From positions 2,728,001 through 2,792,000 of the forward strand of contig NZ_CP033092.2 of NCBI RefSeq assembly GCF_003697165.2: a stretch of DNA of 64,000 bases. Reading direction: 5' to 3'. The stretch comes from Escherichia coli DSM 30083 = JCM 1649 = ATCC 11775. GTDB taxonomy: Bacteria > Pseudomonadota > Gammaproteobacteria > Enterobacterales > Enterobacteriaceae. Below are positions 55,393 to 63,749 of the stretch, piece by piece. Numbering within the stretch: position 1 is the first letter of the stretch; each line of letters opens with the position of its first letter. The notes beneath the pieces are model-generated. The model did no database searches. It had not been told where the DNA came from and was given only the letters and a program-made list of their open reading frames with translations. Position numbers and translations under genes: made by a program.

Positions 55393-57072
55393 GTGAACAA
55401 AATATTTTCCTCACATGTGATGCCTTTCCGCGCTCTGATCGACGCTTGCTGGAAAGAAAAATATACTGCCGCACGGTTTACCCGTGACCTGATTGCCGGG
55501 ATAACCGTCGGGATTATTGCTATCCCGCTGGCGATGGCGTTGGCTATTGGTAGTGGTGTGGCCCCCCAGTACGGTTTATATACCGCAGCTGTTGCGGGGA
55601 TTGTCATTGCTCTGACGGGGGGGTCACGCTTTAGCGTTTCCGGTCCGACTGCGGCATTTGTGGTAATTCTCTATCCCGTTTCGCAACAGTTTGGACTGGC
55701 AGGACTGCTGGTTGCGACCTTGCTGTCGGGGATCTTTTTGATTCTGATGGGGCTGGCACGCTTTGGGCGCCTGATTGAGTATATTCCGGTTTCCGTCACC
55801 TTAGGTTTCACCTCGGGTATCGGGATCACCATCGGTACCATGCAGATTAAAGATTTTCTCGGTCTGCAAATGGCCCATGTCCCGGAACATTATCTACAAA
55901 AAGTCGGCGCATTATTTATGGCGCTGCCGACCATTAATGTGGGTGATGCAGCCATTGGCATTGTGACGCTTGGCATTCTGGTTTTCTGGCCGCGTCTGGG
56001 CATACGTTTACCCGGCCACCTTCCGGCCTTGCTGGCTGGTTGCGCGGTGATGGGGATTGTTAACCTGCTCGGCGGACATGTTGCTACCATCGGTTCGCAA
56101 TTCCACTACGTCCTGGCCGATGGTTCTCAGGGTAACGGTATTCCGCAACTGCTGCCGCAACTGGTGCTGCCGTGGGATCTGCCTAATTCAGAATTCACGC
56201 TAACCTGGGATTCTATTCGCACCCTGCTGCCTGCGGCATTCTCAATGGCAATGCTCGGCGCAATCGAATCTCTGCTCTGCGCCGTGGTGCTGGATGGTAT
56301 GACCGGGACGAAACACAAGGCGAACAGCGAACTGGTTGGACAGGGACTGGGGAATATTATCGCTCCGTTCTTTGGTGGTATTACCGCTACAGCTGCCATC
56401 GCGCGTTCTGCCGCTAACGTCCGTGCCGGGGCAACTTCCCCTATCTCGGCGGTGATCCACTCTATTCTGGTTATTCTTGCCCTGCTGGTACTGGCACCGC
56501 TGCTCTCCTGGCTGCCGCTTTCCGCCATGGCAGCCCTGCTGTTGATGGTGGCGTGGAACATGAGTGAAGCGCACAAAGTGGTCGACTTGCTGCGTCATGC
56601 ACCGAAAGATGACATCATCGTCATGCTGCTGTGCATGTCGCTGACCGTGCTGTTCGATATGGTTATTGCCATCAGCGTGGGGATCGTGCTGGCATCGCTG
56701 CTGTTTATGCGTCGTATCGCACGTATGACTCGCCTGGCACCGGTAGTCGTAGACGTTCCAGACGATGTCCTGGTTCTGCGCGTTATTGGCCCGCTGTTTT
56801 TTGCTGCCGCAGAAGGCTTATTCACGGACCTGGAGTCACGTCTTGAAGGCAAACGGATTGTGATTCTGAAGTGGGATGCCGTTCCGGTACTTGATGCTGG
56901 TGGTCTTGATGCGTTCCAGCGTTTTGTGAAGCGTCTGCCCGAAGGATGTGAACTGCGCGTGTGCAACCTGGAATTCCAGCCACTGCGCACTATGGCTCGC
57001 GCAGGCATTCAACCGATCCCGGGACGCCTCGCATTCTTCCCGAATCGTCGCGCGGCGATGGCGGATTTATAA
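55393..57072 (+). CDS. dauA: C4-dicarboxylic acid transporter DauA
   Basis: DauA (YchM), 559 residues, is a SLC26/SulP-family transporter of succinate, fumarate and aspartate, mainly aerobic at acid pH. About twelve to fourteen helices (first ones DLIAGITVGIIAIPLAMALAIG and ALTGGSRFSVSGPTAAFVVIL) are followed by a C-terminal STAS domain (about residues 440-550, LKWDAVPVLDAGGLDAFQRF). The GTG at 55393 follows the K-12 annotation; an ATG nine codons later is an alternative start. Confidence 0.95.
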   Translation: MNKIFSSHVMPFRALIDACWKEKYTAARFTRDLIAGITVGIIAIPLAMALAIGSGVAPQYGLYTAAVAGIVIALTGGSRFSVSGPTAAFVVILYPVSQQFGLAGLLVATLLSGIFLILMGLARFGRLIEYIPVSVTLGFTSGIGITIGTMQIKDFLGLQMAHVPEHYLQKVGALFMALPTINVGDAAIGIVTLGILVFWPRLGIRLPGHLPALLAGCAVMGIVNLLGGHVATIGSQFHYVLADGSQGNGIPQLLPQLVLPWDLPNSEFTLTWDSIRTLLPAAFSMAMLGAIESLLCAVVLDGMTGTKHKANSELVGQGLGNIIAPFFGGITATAAIARSAANVRAGATSPISAVIHSILVILALLVLAPLLSWLPLSAMAALLLMVAWNMSEAHKVVDLLRHAPKDDIIVMLLCMSLTVLFDMVIAISVGIVLASLLFMRRIARMTRLAPVVVDVPDDVLVLRVIGPLFFAAAEGLFTDLESRLEGKRIVILKWDAVPVLDAGGLDAFQRFVKRLPEGCELRVCNLEFQPLRTMARAGIQPIPGRLAFFPNRRAAMADL

Positions 57073-57126
57073 GTACGAGATTGACCAGTCAGCGCAAACT
57101 GACTGGTCAGCAAACTGCATTATTTG

Positions 57127-57405
57127 TTAGCTATGACGGCGATTATCGCTACGGCGGCAACGTTTGTCATAGTGGCGAACCCACCAGTAACGGTCGCACA
57201 CCTGTTCATGCCCGCCAACACGGGCACCTGCCAGCCAGAGAATCGCACCGACGAAAATACTTAGCACTGCACCATGTGCGAAATACTGGGGCATATTAAA
57301 CTGTGGTAACTGGTTGAGGATTGAATACCCCACGCCGACCACCATTACCACCAGACCCAACCCCATGAGCACGTTACCGAGTAACGAAGCGTTTTTGCGT
57401 TTCAT
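57127..57405 (-). CDS. ychH: stress-induced membrane protein YchH
   Basis: A 92-residue protein with two hydrophobic helices (GNVLMGLGLVVMVVGVGYSIL; GAVLSIFVGAILWLAGARV) and a basic C-terminal tail. Reported as CRP-activated and induced by stress; the molecular role is unknown. A CRP-like site lies about 100 bp upstream of the start. It is divergent from pth. Confidence 0.93.
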   Translation of the reverse strand: MKRKNASLLGNVLMGLGLVVMVVGVGYSILNQLPQFNMPQYFAHGAVLSIFVGAILWLAGARVGGHEQVCDRYWWVRHYDKRCRRSDNRRHS

Positions 57406-57497
57406 ATGTCACCTCCGGAACTTTCTGGGTTGTAACAGGGTATACCCCTCTTCCTTATGTGTAAAGTATAGACAACACCCTGTAGGTTATGTGCGGG

Positions 57498-57513
57498 TGT
57501 GATCACAATTACA
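57498..57513. promoter_or_regulatory. CRP-like site between ychH and pth
   Basis: TGTGA-TCACAA-TTACA matches the CRP palindrome TGTGA-N6-TCACA with one mismatch. It is 93 bp before the ychH start codon on the minus strand, suiting reported CRP activation of ychH. Confidence 0.6.
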
Positions 57514-57682
57514 ACCCTTATTTCAACAAAACTTTACAAATAAACGCCTGAACACCTTGACTTTCTAATAGTCCACTCAGGCAATAATTGCATTATCTGC
57601 ATTTGATACGCAGTTTTTTGTCAAGCGGGGCCGCAACCAGTAAACTACGCGCCAGTTATGTACACACTCAGGACAAAAAAAC

Positions 57683-58267
57683 GTGACGATTAAATTGATT
57701 GTCGGCCTGGCGAACCCCGGTGCTGAATACGCCGCAACGCGACATAATGCTGGTGCCTGGTTCGTTGACTTACTGGCAGAGCGATTGCGCGCTCCGCTGC
57801 GCGAAGAGGCTAAATTCTTTGGTTATACTTCGCGAGTCACCCTTGGAGGCGAAGATGTCCGCCTGTTAGTCCCGACTACATTTATGAATCTCAGCGGCAA
57901 AGCCGTTGCGGCGATGGCCAGTTTTTTCCGCATTAATCCGGACGAAATTCTGGTGGCCCACGACGAACTGGATCTGCCTCCTGGCGTCGCCAAATTTAAG
58001 TTGGGTGGCGGTCATGGTGGTCACAATGGACTGAAAGACATCATCAGTAAATTGGGTAATAACCCTAACTTTCACCGTTTACGCATCGGAATCGGTCATC
58101 CGGGCGATAAAAATAAAGTTGTCGGTTTTGTGTTAGGCAAACCGCCTGTTAGTGAACAGAAGTTAATTGATGAAGCCATCGACGAAGCGGCGCGTTGTAC
58201 TGAAATGTGGTTTACAGATGGCTTGACCAAAGCAACGAACCGATTGCACGCCTTTAAAGCGCAATAA
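57683..58267 (+). CDS. pth: peptidyl-tRNA hydrolase
   Basis: Pth, 194 residues, releases tRNA from peptidyl-tRNA that drops off ribosomes; essential. The active-site His21 (ATRHNAG; His20 in some numbering) and partners [21 protein letters not shown] and [10 protein letters not shown] are all present. It starts at a GTG at 57683. ychF follows 116 bp later, a pairing conserved widely in bacteria. Confidence 0.98.
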
Positions 58268-58383
58268 GTCGTTGTCTGCGGCATTTTTGCCGAGTGCCGT
58301 GTATAATAGGCAAAGTTATTTCCATTTCTGCAATCTGTTAGCAATAACAGGTTGATTATTAAGATATTAAGGTGATTTAAATC

Positions 58384-59475
58384 ATGGGATTCAAATGCGG
58401 TATCGTCGGTTTGCCCAACGTCGGGAAATCTACCCTGTTCAACGCGCTGACCAAAGCCGGTATTGAAGCGGCCAACTTTCCATTCTGCACCATCGAGCCG
58501 AACACTGGCGTCGTACCAATGCCTGACCCTCGCCTGGATCAACTGGCTGAAATCGTGAAACCGCAGCGTACACTTCCCACGACCATGGAATTTGTCGATA
58601 TCGCCGGTCTGGTAAAAGGCGCATCGAAAGGCGAAGGTCTGGGTAACCAGTTCCTGACCAACATCCGTGAAACCGAAGCGATCGGTCACGTTGTTCGCTG
58701 CTTTGAAAATGACAACATCATTCACGTTTCCGGCAAAGTTAACCCGGCGGATGATATTGAAGTTATCAACACCGAACTGGCGCTGGCGGATCTCGACACC
58801 TGTGAACGTGCGATTCATCGCGTACAGAAGAAAGCCAAAGGTGGCGATAAAGACGCGAAAGCCGAGCTGGCGGTACTGGAAAAATGCCTGCCCCAGCTGG
58901 AAAACGCAGGTATGCTGCGTGCGCTGGATTTAAGCGCTGAAGAGAAAGCGGCTGTTCGTTACCTGAGCTTCCTGACGCTAAAACCAACAATGTACATCGC
59001 CAACGTCAACGAAGACGGTTTTGAAAACAACCCGTATCTTGACCAGGTGCGTGAAATCGCAGCGAAAGAAGGTTCTGTTGTAGTTCCGGTTTGTGCTGCT
59101 GTTGAAGCAGACATTGCCGAACTGGACGACGAAGAGCGTGACGAGTTTATGCAGGAGCTTGGGCTGGAAGAGCCGGGCCTGAACCGTGTGATCCGTGCCG
59201 GTTATAAGCTGCTGAACCTGCAAACTTACTTCACCGCTGGGGTGAAAGAAGTGCGTGCATGGACCATTCCGGTTGGTGCAACCGCGCCGCAGGCAGCGGG
59301 CAAAATCCATACTGATTTTGAAAAAGGCTTTATCCGTGCACAAACCATCTCGTTTGAAGATTTCATCACTTACAAAGGTGAACAAGGCGCGAAAGAAGCA
59401 GGCAAAATGCGTGCAGAAGGCAAAGATTACATCGTTAAAGATGGCGATGTGATGAACTTCCTGTTCAACGTCTAA
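58384..59475 (+). CDS. ychF: redox-responsive ATPase YchF (OLA1/Obg-like)
   Basis: YchF, 363 residues, is an Obg-related P-loop protein that prefers ATP over GTP. G1 loop GLPNVGKST (residues 9-17), switch region DIAGLVKGASKGEGLGN, the altered G4 motif NVNE that explains ATP preference, a coiled-coil insert, and a C-terminal TGS domain (TYFTAGVKEVRAWTIPVG ... DGDVMNF). It is linked to ribosome function and oxidative-stress control. Complete. Confidence 0.97.
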   Translation: MGFKCGIVGLPNVGKSTLFNALTKAGIEAANFPFCTIEPNTGVVPMPDPRLDQLAEIVKPQRTLPTTMEFVDIAGLVKGASKGEGLGNQFLTNIRETEAIGHVVRCFENDNIIHVSGKVNPADDIEVINTELALADLDTCERAIHRVQKKAKGGDKDAKAELAVLEKCLPQLENAGMLRALDLSAEEKAAVRYLSFLTLKPTMYIANVNEDGFENNPYLDQVREIAAKEGSVVVPVCAAVEADIAELDDEERDEFMQELGLEEPGLNRVIRAGYKLLNLQTYFTAGVKEVRAWTIPVGATAPQAAGKIHTDFEKGFIRAQTISFEDFITYKGEQGAKEAGKMRAEGKDYIVKDGDVMNFLFNV

Positions 59476-59505
59476 TTCCGCGTAATATCCTGGCGGTTAA
59501 TAACG

Positions 59506-59539
59506 AGCCATTATGTGAGTCGCACATAATGGCTTTTTT
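59506..59539 (+). terminator. ychF rho-independent terminator
   Basis: AGCCATTATGTG (59506-59517) pairs with CACATAATGGCT (59523-59534), followed by T-rich TTTTTA. Confidence 0.92.
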
Positions 59540-59622
59540 ACGCCTGCTACGCTGCTTCTTTCAATTCTGAGTTACCGAAAGTCATAATCAGACTCCTGGC
59601 AATATTAACAATGCGGCTTTTA

Positions 59623-59638
59623 TGTGATAACAATCACA
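59623..59638 (+). promoter_or_regulatory. perfect CRP palindrome upstream of the His-rich lipoprotein gene
   Basis: TGTGA-TAACAA-TCACA is an exact match to both CRP half-sites. It ends only 26 bp before the start codon at 59665. No other gene start lies nearby, so it should act on this gene. Confidence 0.75.
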
Positions 59639-59664
59639 GTGCATTAACCGTTCAAGAGTTTGTC

Positions 59665-59841
59665 ATGAAAAAAACATTTATCTTCAGCCTGTTAGCAATT
59701 GTCTTCGCGAGCCTGTTAAGTGCTTGTGTTCCTCACCATCATCACCGCCACAACGATGGCCCGCGTGGTCCTGCGGCTTCCGGTAAGCCAATGCCACCTT
59801 CAAATGGTGGGCCAAATCATGGCAGTCATGGTCGCTATTAA
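59665..59841 (+). CDS. small His-rich lipoprotein, function unknown
   Basis: A 58-residue protein. The signal peptide MKKTFIFSLLAIVFASLLSA ends in lipobox LLSA-Cys21; residue +2 is Val, which predicts sorting to the outer membrane. The mature part, 38 residues, starts CVPHHHHRHNDGP and has seven His plus many Gly, Pro and Asn, so it is likely disordered and may bind metal. Start: ATG at 59665 with AAGAG 6 nt upstream; the frame extends 18 codons further without a signal peptide. I do not recognise the gene. K-12 has ycgV in this interval as I recall. Confidence 0.75.
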   Translation: MKKTFIFSLLAIVFASLLSACVPHHHHRHNDGPRGPAASGKPMPPSNGGPNHGSHGRY

Positions 59842-59855
59842 TTAGCAAGTCATAC

Positions 59856-59879
59856 GCGGGAGAGTGCATACTCTCCCGC
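59856..59879. terminator. hairpin between the lipoprotein gene and dhaR
   Basis: GCGGGAGAGT (59856-59865), loop GCAT, ACTCTCCCGC (59870-59879): a perfect 10-bp stem between convergent genes. Its last base is the first of the dhaR stop codon. No U tract follows. Confidence 0.7.
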
Positions 59880-61798
59880 TATCCACGGCGCTTAAACTGA
59901 CTCACATCAATGCCATGTTGCTTCATTTTCCGCCACAGCGTGGTGCGGCCGATTCCAAGTAAAGCCGACATTTCCTGAATGCGACCGCCTGTGACCTGGG
60001 CTGCGTTAATAATTGCCTCTTTTTCAACTTCCGCAAATGACAGACTGGTGGAAAGGCGGGTGGCGCTGACATCATCTGTCGCCTGCTCGGTAAACAGATG
60101 TTCCGGCAAATCACTGACGCGAATGCGCCCATTATCACTACTCAGAGCAAGATTCTCGATGACGCTGTAAAGTTCAAAATCGTTGCCAGGCCATGCACAG
60201 GAAACCAGGCGAGCGAGGGCATCGTCATCAATTTTCAGCCGCGTAGAGAAGCGTTTTTCAAGGCTGCGTAATTTGTTATTCACCAGCGCCGGAATGCTGC
60301 CACGCCGCATACGCAGTGGCGGGATGGTAATTTCAAATGCATGCAGCGCGTAATACAGCTGGCGACTAAAACGATTTTGTTCCACCAGCATTGCGAGGTC
60401 CGCGGTCGTTGTGGCAATCACTTTGACATCAATGGGTATTAAACGCCGCGCATCCAGTCGCGTGATAACCCCCTGCTTGATAACCTGAAGCAAGGCAGAC
60501 TGTAACTCCACCGCCAGATATTCAATCTTTTCAAGAAACAGCGTGCCGCCGTGCGCCAGTTCCAGCCGACTCAGACGGCCATTTTCACTATCCGTGCGAT
60601 CGCCACCAATAAATTCTTCCGCCAGCGCCGCATCACCATATAACTCACAATTGACGGCGATATAAGGCCCCGCTGCACGCTCGCTTTCATTATGAATTGC
60701 CTGACTTAGCAGTGCCTTGCCCACGCCCTCTTCTCCACAAAGCAGGACAGGAAAGCTACTGCGTGCCGCCTGGCGACCAAAATGAATCAAGCGGCGGGTT
60801 TGCGGATCGTCCTGTGGCATATGAGCGAAGGTATGGCTGACTTTTCCTAATTGACTGGTCATTAACTGCCGCATCTGTTCCACAGGATGGAGCAATAAAA
60901 TAAAGCTGGTTCCCTGCGTTTCTATTATCGGTTTAAGGGTTATCACCGCATCAATAAACTGATGCTGACTTTCAAAGGTGGCTTCTACGTGTTTGAGCGG
61001 ATGTGACTGTTTTATTGCTTGTTGCAATACGGCGGGTAACGTTAAGAGTTCAGTGATTGCTCGTCCCTGACTTGCCGTCGCGTCAAGGCGCAAGACCCGC
61101 GCCGCCTGGGCATTGATAAATTGCAAATTACCCTGCTCGTCCCAGCTAATCACGCCATCATCCATACTTTCTAACAGGGCATTAAGTTGATTTAAATGAC
61201 GGTTAGTTTCAGCGAGCAAACTGTCCGTCAGCAGTAAATTTCCGACCTCGCGTGCGATTGCCAACGTCAACGGCAAATCAGCTGCGGTAGTTTGCTCAAC
61301 CGGACACGCCAGCGCTATTGTTCCCGTCAATCGGCCCTTGCTGTCAAACAACGGCGTTGCGCAAAAGGCCCAGTTCCAGAGTGCCTGTTTGAAATGTTGA
61401 TCGGCCATCGTTTTCACGGCCTGACCAGAGATAGCCGCTAACGATAGCGCACAAGTACCAATAATTCCCTCGGCGCAATACGTGCCGTCATTGAATCCCA
61501 GTGTACTTAGTTGCTGCAAGGTTTGCGGATCGCCATTACGGCTGAGAATGCAGGCGGTTTCATCGAGGATAAGCAACGCACACTCTCGCGATGCCATATA
61601 TTCCCAGGCATCTTCCAGCGCAGCCTGCCCGAGCGTCAGCATCGCTTTCTTACGCCGATAAATAGAAGCAAATGTCACGCCCTGGGCCTGGTGTGGTACG
61701 TTCCATGTCTCCCGTTTCATCAGCTTATTGCATCTCTCCCAGGAGGTTGCAATTAAGGGAGATATGCCCCGACCATCGTTGTTAAAAGCGCCACTCAT
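59879..61798 (-). CDS. dhaR: dihydroxyacetone kinase operon activator DhaR
   Basis: DhaR, 639 residues, activates dhaKLM and is itself controlled by DhaK (antagonist) and DhaL (co-activator). Domains: GAF (about 50-190), PAS (about 205-300), AAA+ (about 330-550) and a C-terminal Fis-type helix-turn-helix (QEMSALLGIGRTTLWRKMKQHG). Walker A GEEGVGK (355-361) is present, but the GAFTGA loop of sigma-54 activators is absent (FIGGDRTD near 396) and Walker B reads FLEKIE instead of FLDEI. This fits reported sigma-70 dependence. Start at 61798 gives the K-12 length. Confidence 0.95.
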   Translation of the reverse strand: MSGAFNNDGRGISPLIATSWERCNKLMKRETWNVPHQAQGVTFASIYRRKKAMLTLGQAALEDAWEYMASRECALLILDETACILSRNGDPQTLQQLSTLGFNDGTYCAEGIIGTCALSLAAISGQAVKTMADQHFKQALWNWAFCATPLFDSKGRLTGTIALACPVEQTTAADLPLTLAIAREVGNLLLTDSLLAETNRHLNQLNALLESMDDGVISWDEQGNLQFINAQAARVLRLDATASQGRAITELLTLPAVLQQAIKQSHPLKHVEATFESQHQFIDAVITLKPIIETQGTSFILLLHPVEQMRQLMTSQLGKVSHTFAHMPQDDPQTRRLIHFGRQAARSSFPVLLCGEEGVGKALLSQAIHNESERAAGPYIAVNCELYGDAALAEEFIGGDRTDSENGRLSRLELAHGGTLFLEKIEYLAVELQSALLQVIKQGVITRLDARRLIPIDVKVIATTTADLAMLVEQNRFSRQLYYALHAFEITIPPLRMRRGSIPALVNNKLRSLEKRFSTRLKIDDDALARLVSCAWPGNDFELYSVIENLALSSDNGRIRVSDLPEHLFTEQATDDVSATRLSTSLSFAEVEKEAIINAAQVTGGRIQEMSALLGIGRTTLWRKMKQHGIDVSQFKRRG

Positions 61799-62025
61799 AT
61801 CCCGCATCCCTTATGACAAAAGGTGTTCCGGCTCGCAATTTTAAGTATTAATACACGTAAAAGTTTCAATATGGAACATTCATTAAAGCATATGTTTCAC
61901 TATGAAACATAATTTGGGCTAATTTTCTTTTCCCTTGCCTGATGCACAATGGATTCATCGGCAGTCAGTGGTCGCCGTGTCGTTGAACATCATCCATGCC
62001 CTACCGTAATTGCTGGAGCAAAATA
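61799..62025. promoter_or_regulatory. dhaR-dhaK divergent promoter region
   Basis: A 227-bp region between divergent starts. A near-palindrome ATGTTTCACTATGAAACAT (61889-61907) is a good candidate operator: both arms read ATGTTTCA/TGAAACAT. A related GTTTCAATATGGAAC lies at 61862-61876. DhaR is known to bind in this region; assignment of these palindromes to it is inference. Confidence 0.6.
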
Positions 62026-63096
62026 ATGAAAAAATTGATCAATGATGTGCAAGACGTACTGGACGAACAACTGGCAGGACTAGCGAAGGCGCATCCATCG
62101 CTGACACTGCATCAGGATCCGGTGTATGTCACCCGAGCTGATGCCCCCGTTGCAGGGAAAGTCGCCCTGCTGTCGGGTGGCGGCAGCGGACACGAGCCGA
62201 TGCACTGTGGCTATATCGGTCAGGGGATGCTTTCTGGGGCCTGTCCGGGCGAAATTTTCACCTCACCGACGCCCGATAAAATCTTTGAATGCGCCATGCA
62301 AATTGATGGCGGCGAAGGTGTACTGTTGATTATCAAAAATTACACCGGCGATATTCTTAACTTCGAAACAGCAACCGAGTTACTGCACGATAGCGGCGTA
62401 AAAGTGACCACTGTGGTCATTGATGACGACGTTGCAGTAAAAGACAGTCTTTATACCGCCGGGCGGCGCGGCGTTGCCAACACCGTATTAATTGAAAAAC
62501 TCGTAGGTGCAGCGGCGGAGCGTGGCGACTCACTGGACGCCTGTGCGGAACTGGGGCGTAAGTTGAATAATCAAGGCCATTCAATAGGTATCGCTCTCGG
62601 TGCCTGTACCGTTCCTGCCGCGGGCAAACCTTCTTTTACCCTGGCGGATAATGAGATGGAGTTTGGCGTCGGCATTCATGGTGAGCCAGGTATTGACCGC
62701 CGCCCCTTCTCTTCCCTTGATCAAACCGTCGATGAAATGTTCGACACCCTGCTGGAAAATGGCTCATACCATCGCACTTTGCGTTTCTGGGATTATCAAC
62801 AAGGCAGCTGGCAGGAAGAACCACAAACCAAACAACCGCTCCAGTCTGGCGATCGGGTGATTGCGCTGGTTAACAATCTTGGCGCAACTCCGCTTTCTGA
62901 GCTGTACGGCGTCTATAACCGCCTGACCACACGTTGCCAGCAAGCGGGATTGACTATCGAACGTAATTTAATTGGCGCGTACTGCACCTCACTGGATATG
63001 ACCGGTTTCTCAATCACCTTACTGAAAGTTGATGACGAAACGCTGGCATTCTGGGACGCCCCTGTCCACACCCCGGCCCTTAACTGGGGTAAATAA
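62026..63096 (+). CDS. dhaK: dihydroxyacetone kinase subunit DhaK
   Basis: DhaK, 356 residues, binds dihydroxyacetone covalently through His218 (GVGIHGEPG), with His56 and Asp109 as catalytic helpers (GGGSGHEPMH; KNYTGDILNF). It works with DhaL-ADP and the PTS protein DhaM. The ATG at 62026 (MKKLINDVQDVL) gives the known start; ten extra codons upstream are not conserved. Ten bp separate it from dhaL. Confidence 0.97.
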   Translation: MKKLINDVQDVLDEQLAGLAKAHPSLTLHQDPVYVTRADAPVAGKVALLSGGGSGHEPMHCGYIGQGMLSGACPGEIFTSPTPDKIFECAMQIDGGEGVLLIIKNYTGDILNFETATELLHDSGVKVTTVVIDDDVAVKDSLYTAGRRGVANTVLIEKLVGAAAERGDSLDACAELGRKLNNQGHSIGIALGACTVPAAGKPSFTLADNEMEFGVGIHGEPGIDRRPFSSLDQTVDEMFDTLLENGSYHRTLRFWDYQQGSWQEEPQTKQPLQSGDRVIALVNNLGATPLSELYGVYNRLTTRCQQAGLTIERNLIGAYCTSLDMTGFSITLLKVDDETLAFWDAPVHTPALNWGK

Positions 63097-63106
63097 GGAG
63101 AAAGCA

Positions 63107-63739
63107 ATGTCACTGAGCAGAACTCAAATTGTTAACTGGCTCACTCGTTGTGGCGATATTTTCAGCACCGAGAGCGAGTATCTTACTGGACTGGATCGCG
63201 AGATTGGCGACGCTGACCACGGGCTAAATATGAATCGAGGCTTTAGCAAAGTGGTAGAAAAACTCCCTGCTATCGCAGATAAAGATATCGGTTTCATTCT
63301 CAAGAATACCGGCATGACACTACTTTCCAGCGTCGGAGGTGCCAGTGGTCCGCTGTTCGGTACCTTCTTTATCCGCGCCGCACAGACAACCCATGCACGG
63401 CAAAGCCTGACGCTGGAAGAGCTTTATCAGATGTTCCGCGATGGCGCGGACGGCGTAATCAGTCGCGGGAAAGCCGAACCTGGCGATAAAACCATGTGTG
63501 ATGTGTGGGTGCCGGTGGTGGAATCGTTACGTCAGTCCTGCGAGCAAAATCTCCCTGTTCCGGCGGCGCTCGACGCTGCCAGTAGCATCGCCGAATCCGC
63601 TGCACAAAGTACGATTACGATGCAAGCCCGCAAAGGCCGCGCCAGTTATCTCGGTGAACGCAGTATTGGTCACCAGGATCCCGGCGCGACCTCGGTGATG
63701 TTTATGATGCAAATGTTGGCGTTAGCCGCAAAAGAGTAA
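63107..63739 (+). CDS. dhaL: dihydroxyacetone kinase subunit DhaL
   Basis: DhaL, 210 residues, holds ADP/ATP as a tightly bound cofactor and phosphorylates dihydroxyacetone on DhaK. The Mg-binding aspartates Asp30, Asp35 and Asp37 are in LDREIGDADHGLN; the nucleotide loops LSSVGGASGPLFG and DPGATSV are intact. The start at 63107 follows AAGGAGA. Also acts as co-activator of DhaR. Confidence 0.97.
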   Translation: MSLSRTQIVNWLTRCGDIFSTESEYLTGLDREIGDADHGLNMNRGFSKVVEKLPAIADKDIGFILKNTGMTLLSSVGGASGPLFGTFFIRAAQTTHARQSLTLEELYQMFRDGADGVISRGKAEPGDKTMCDVWVPVVESLRQSCEQNLPVPAALDAASSIAESAAQSTITMQARKGRASYLGERSIGHQDPGATSVMFMMQMLALAAKE

Positions 63740-63749
63740 GGAATTGGTG

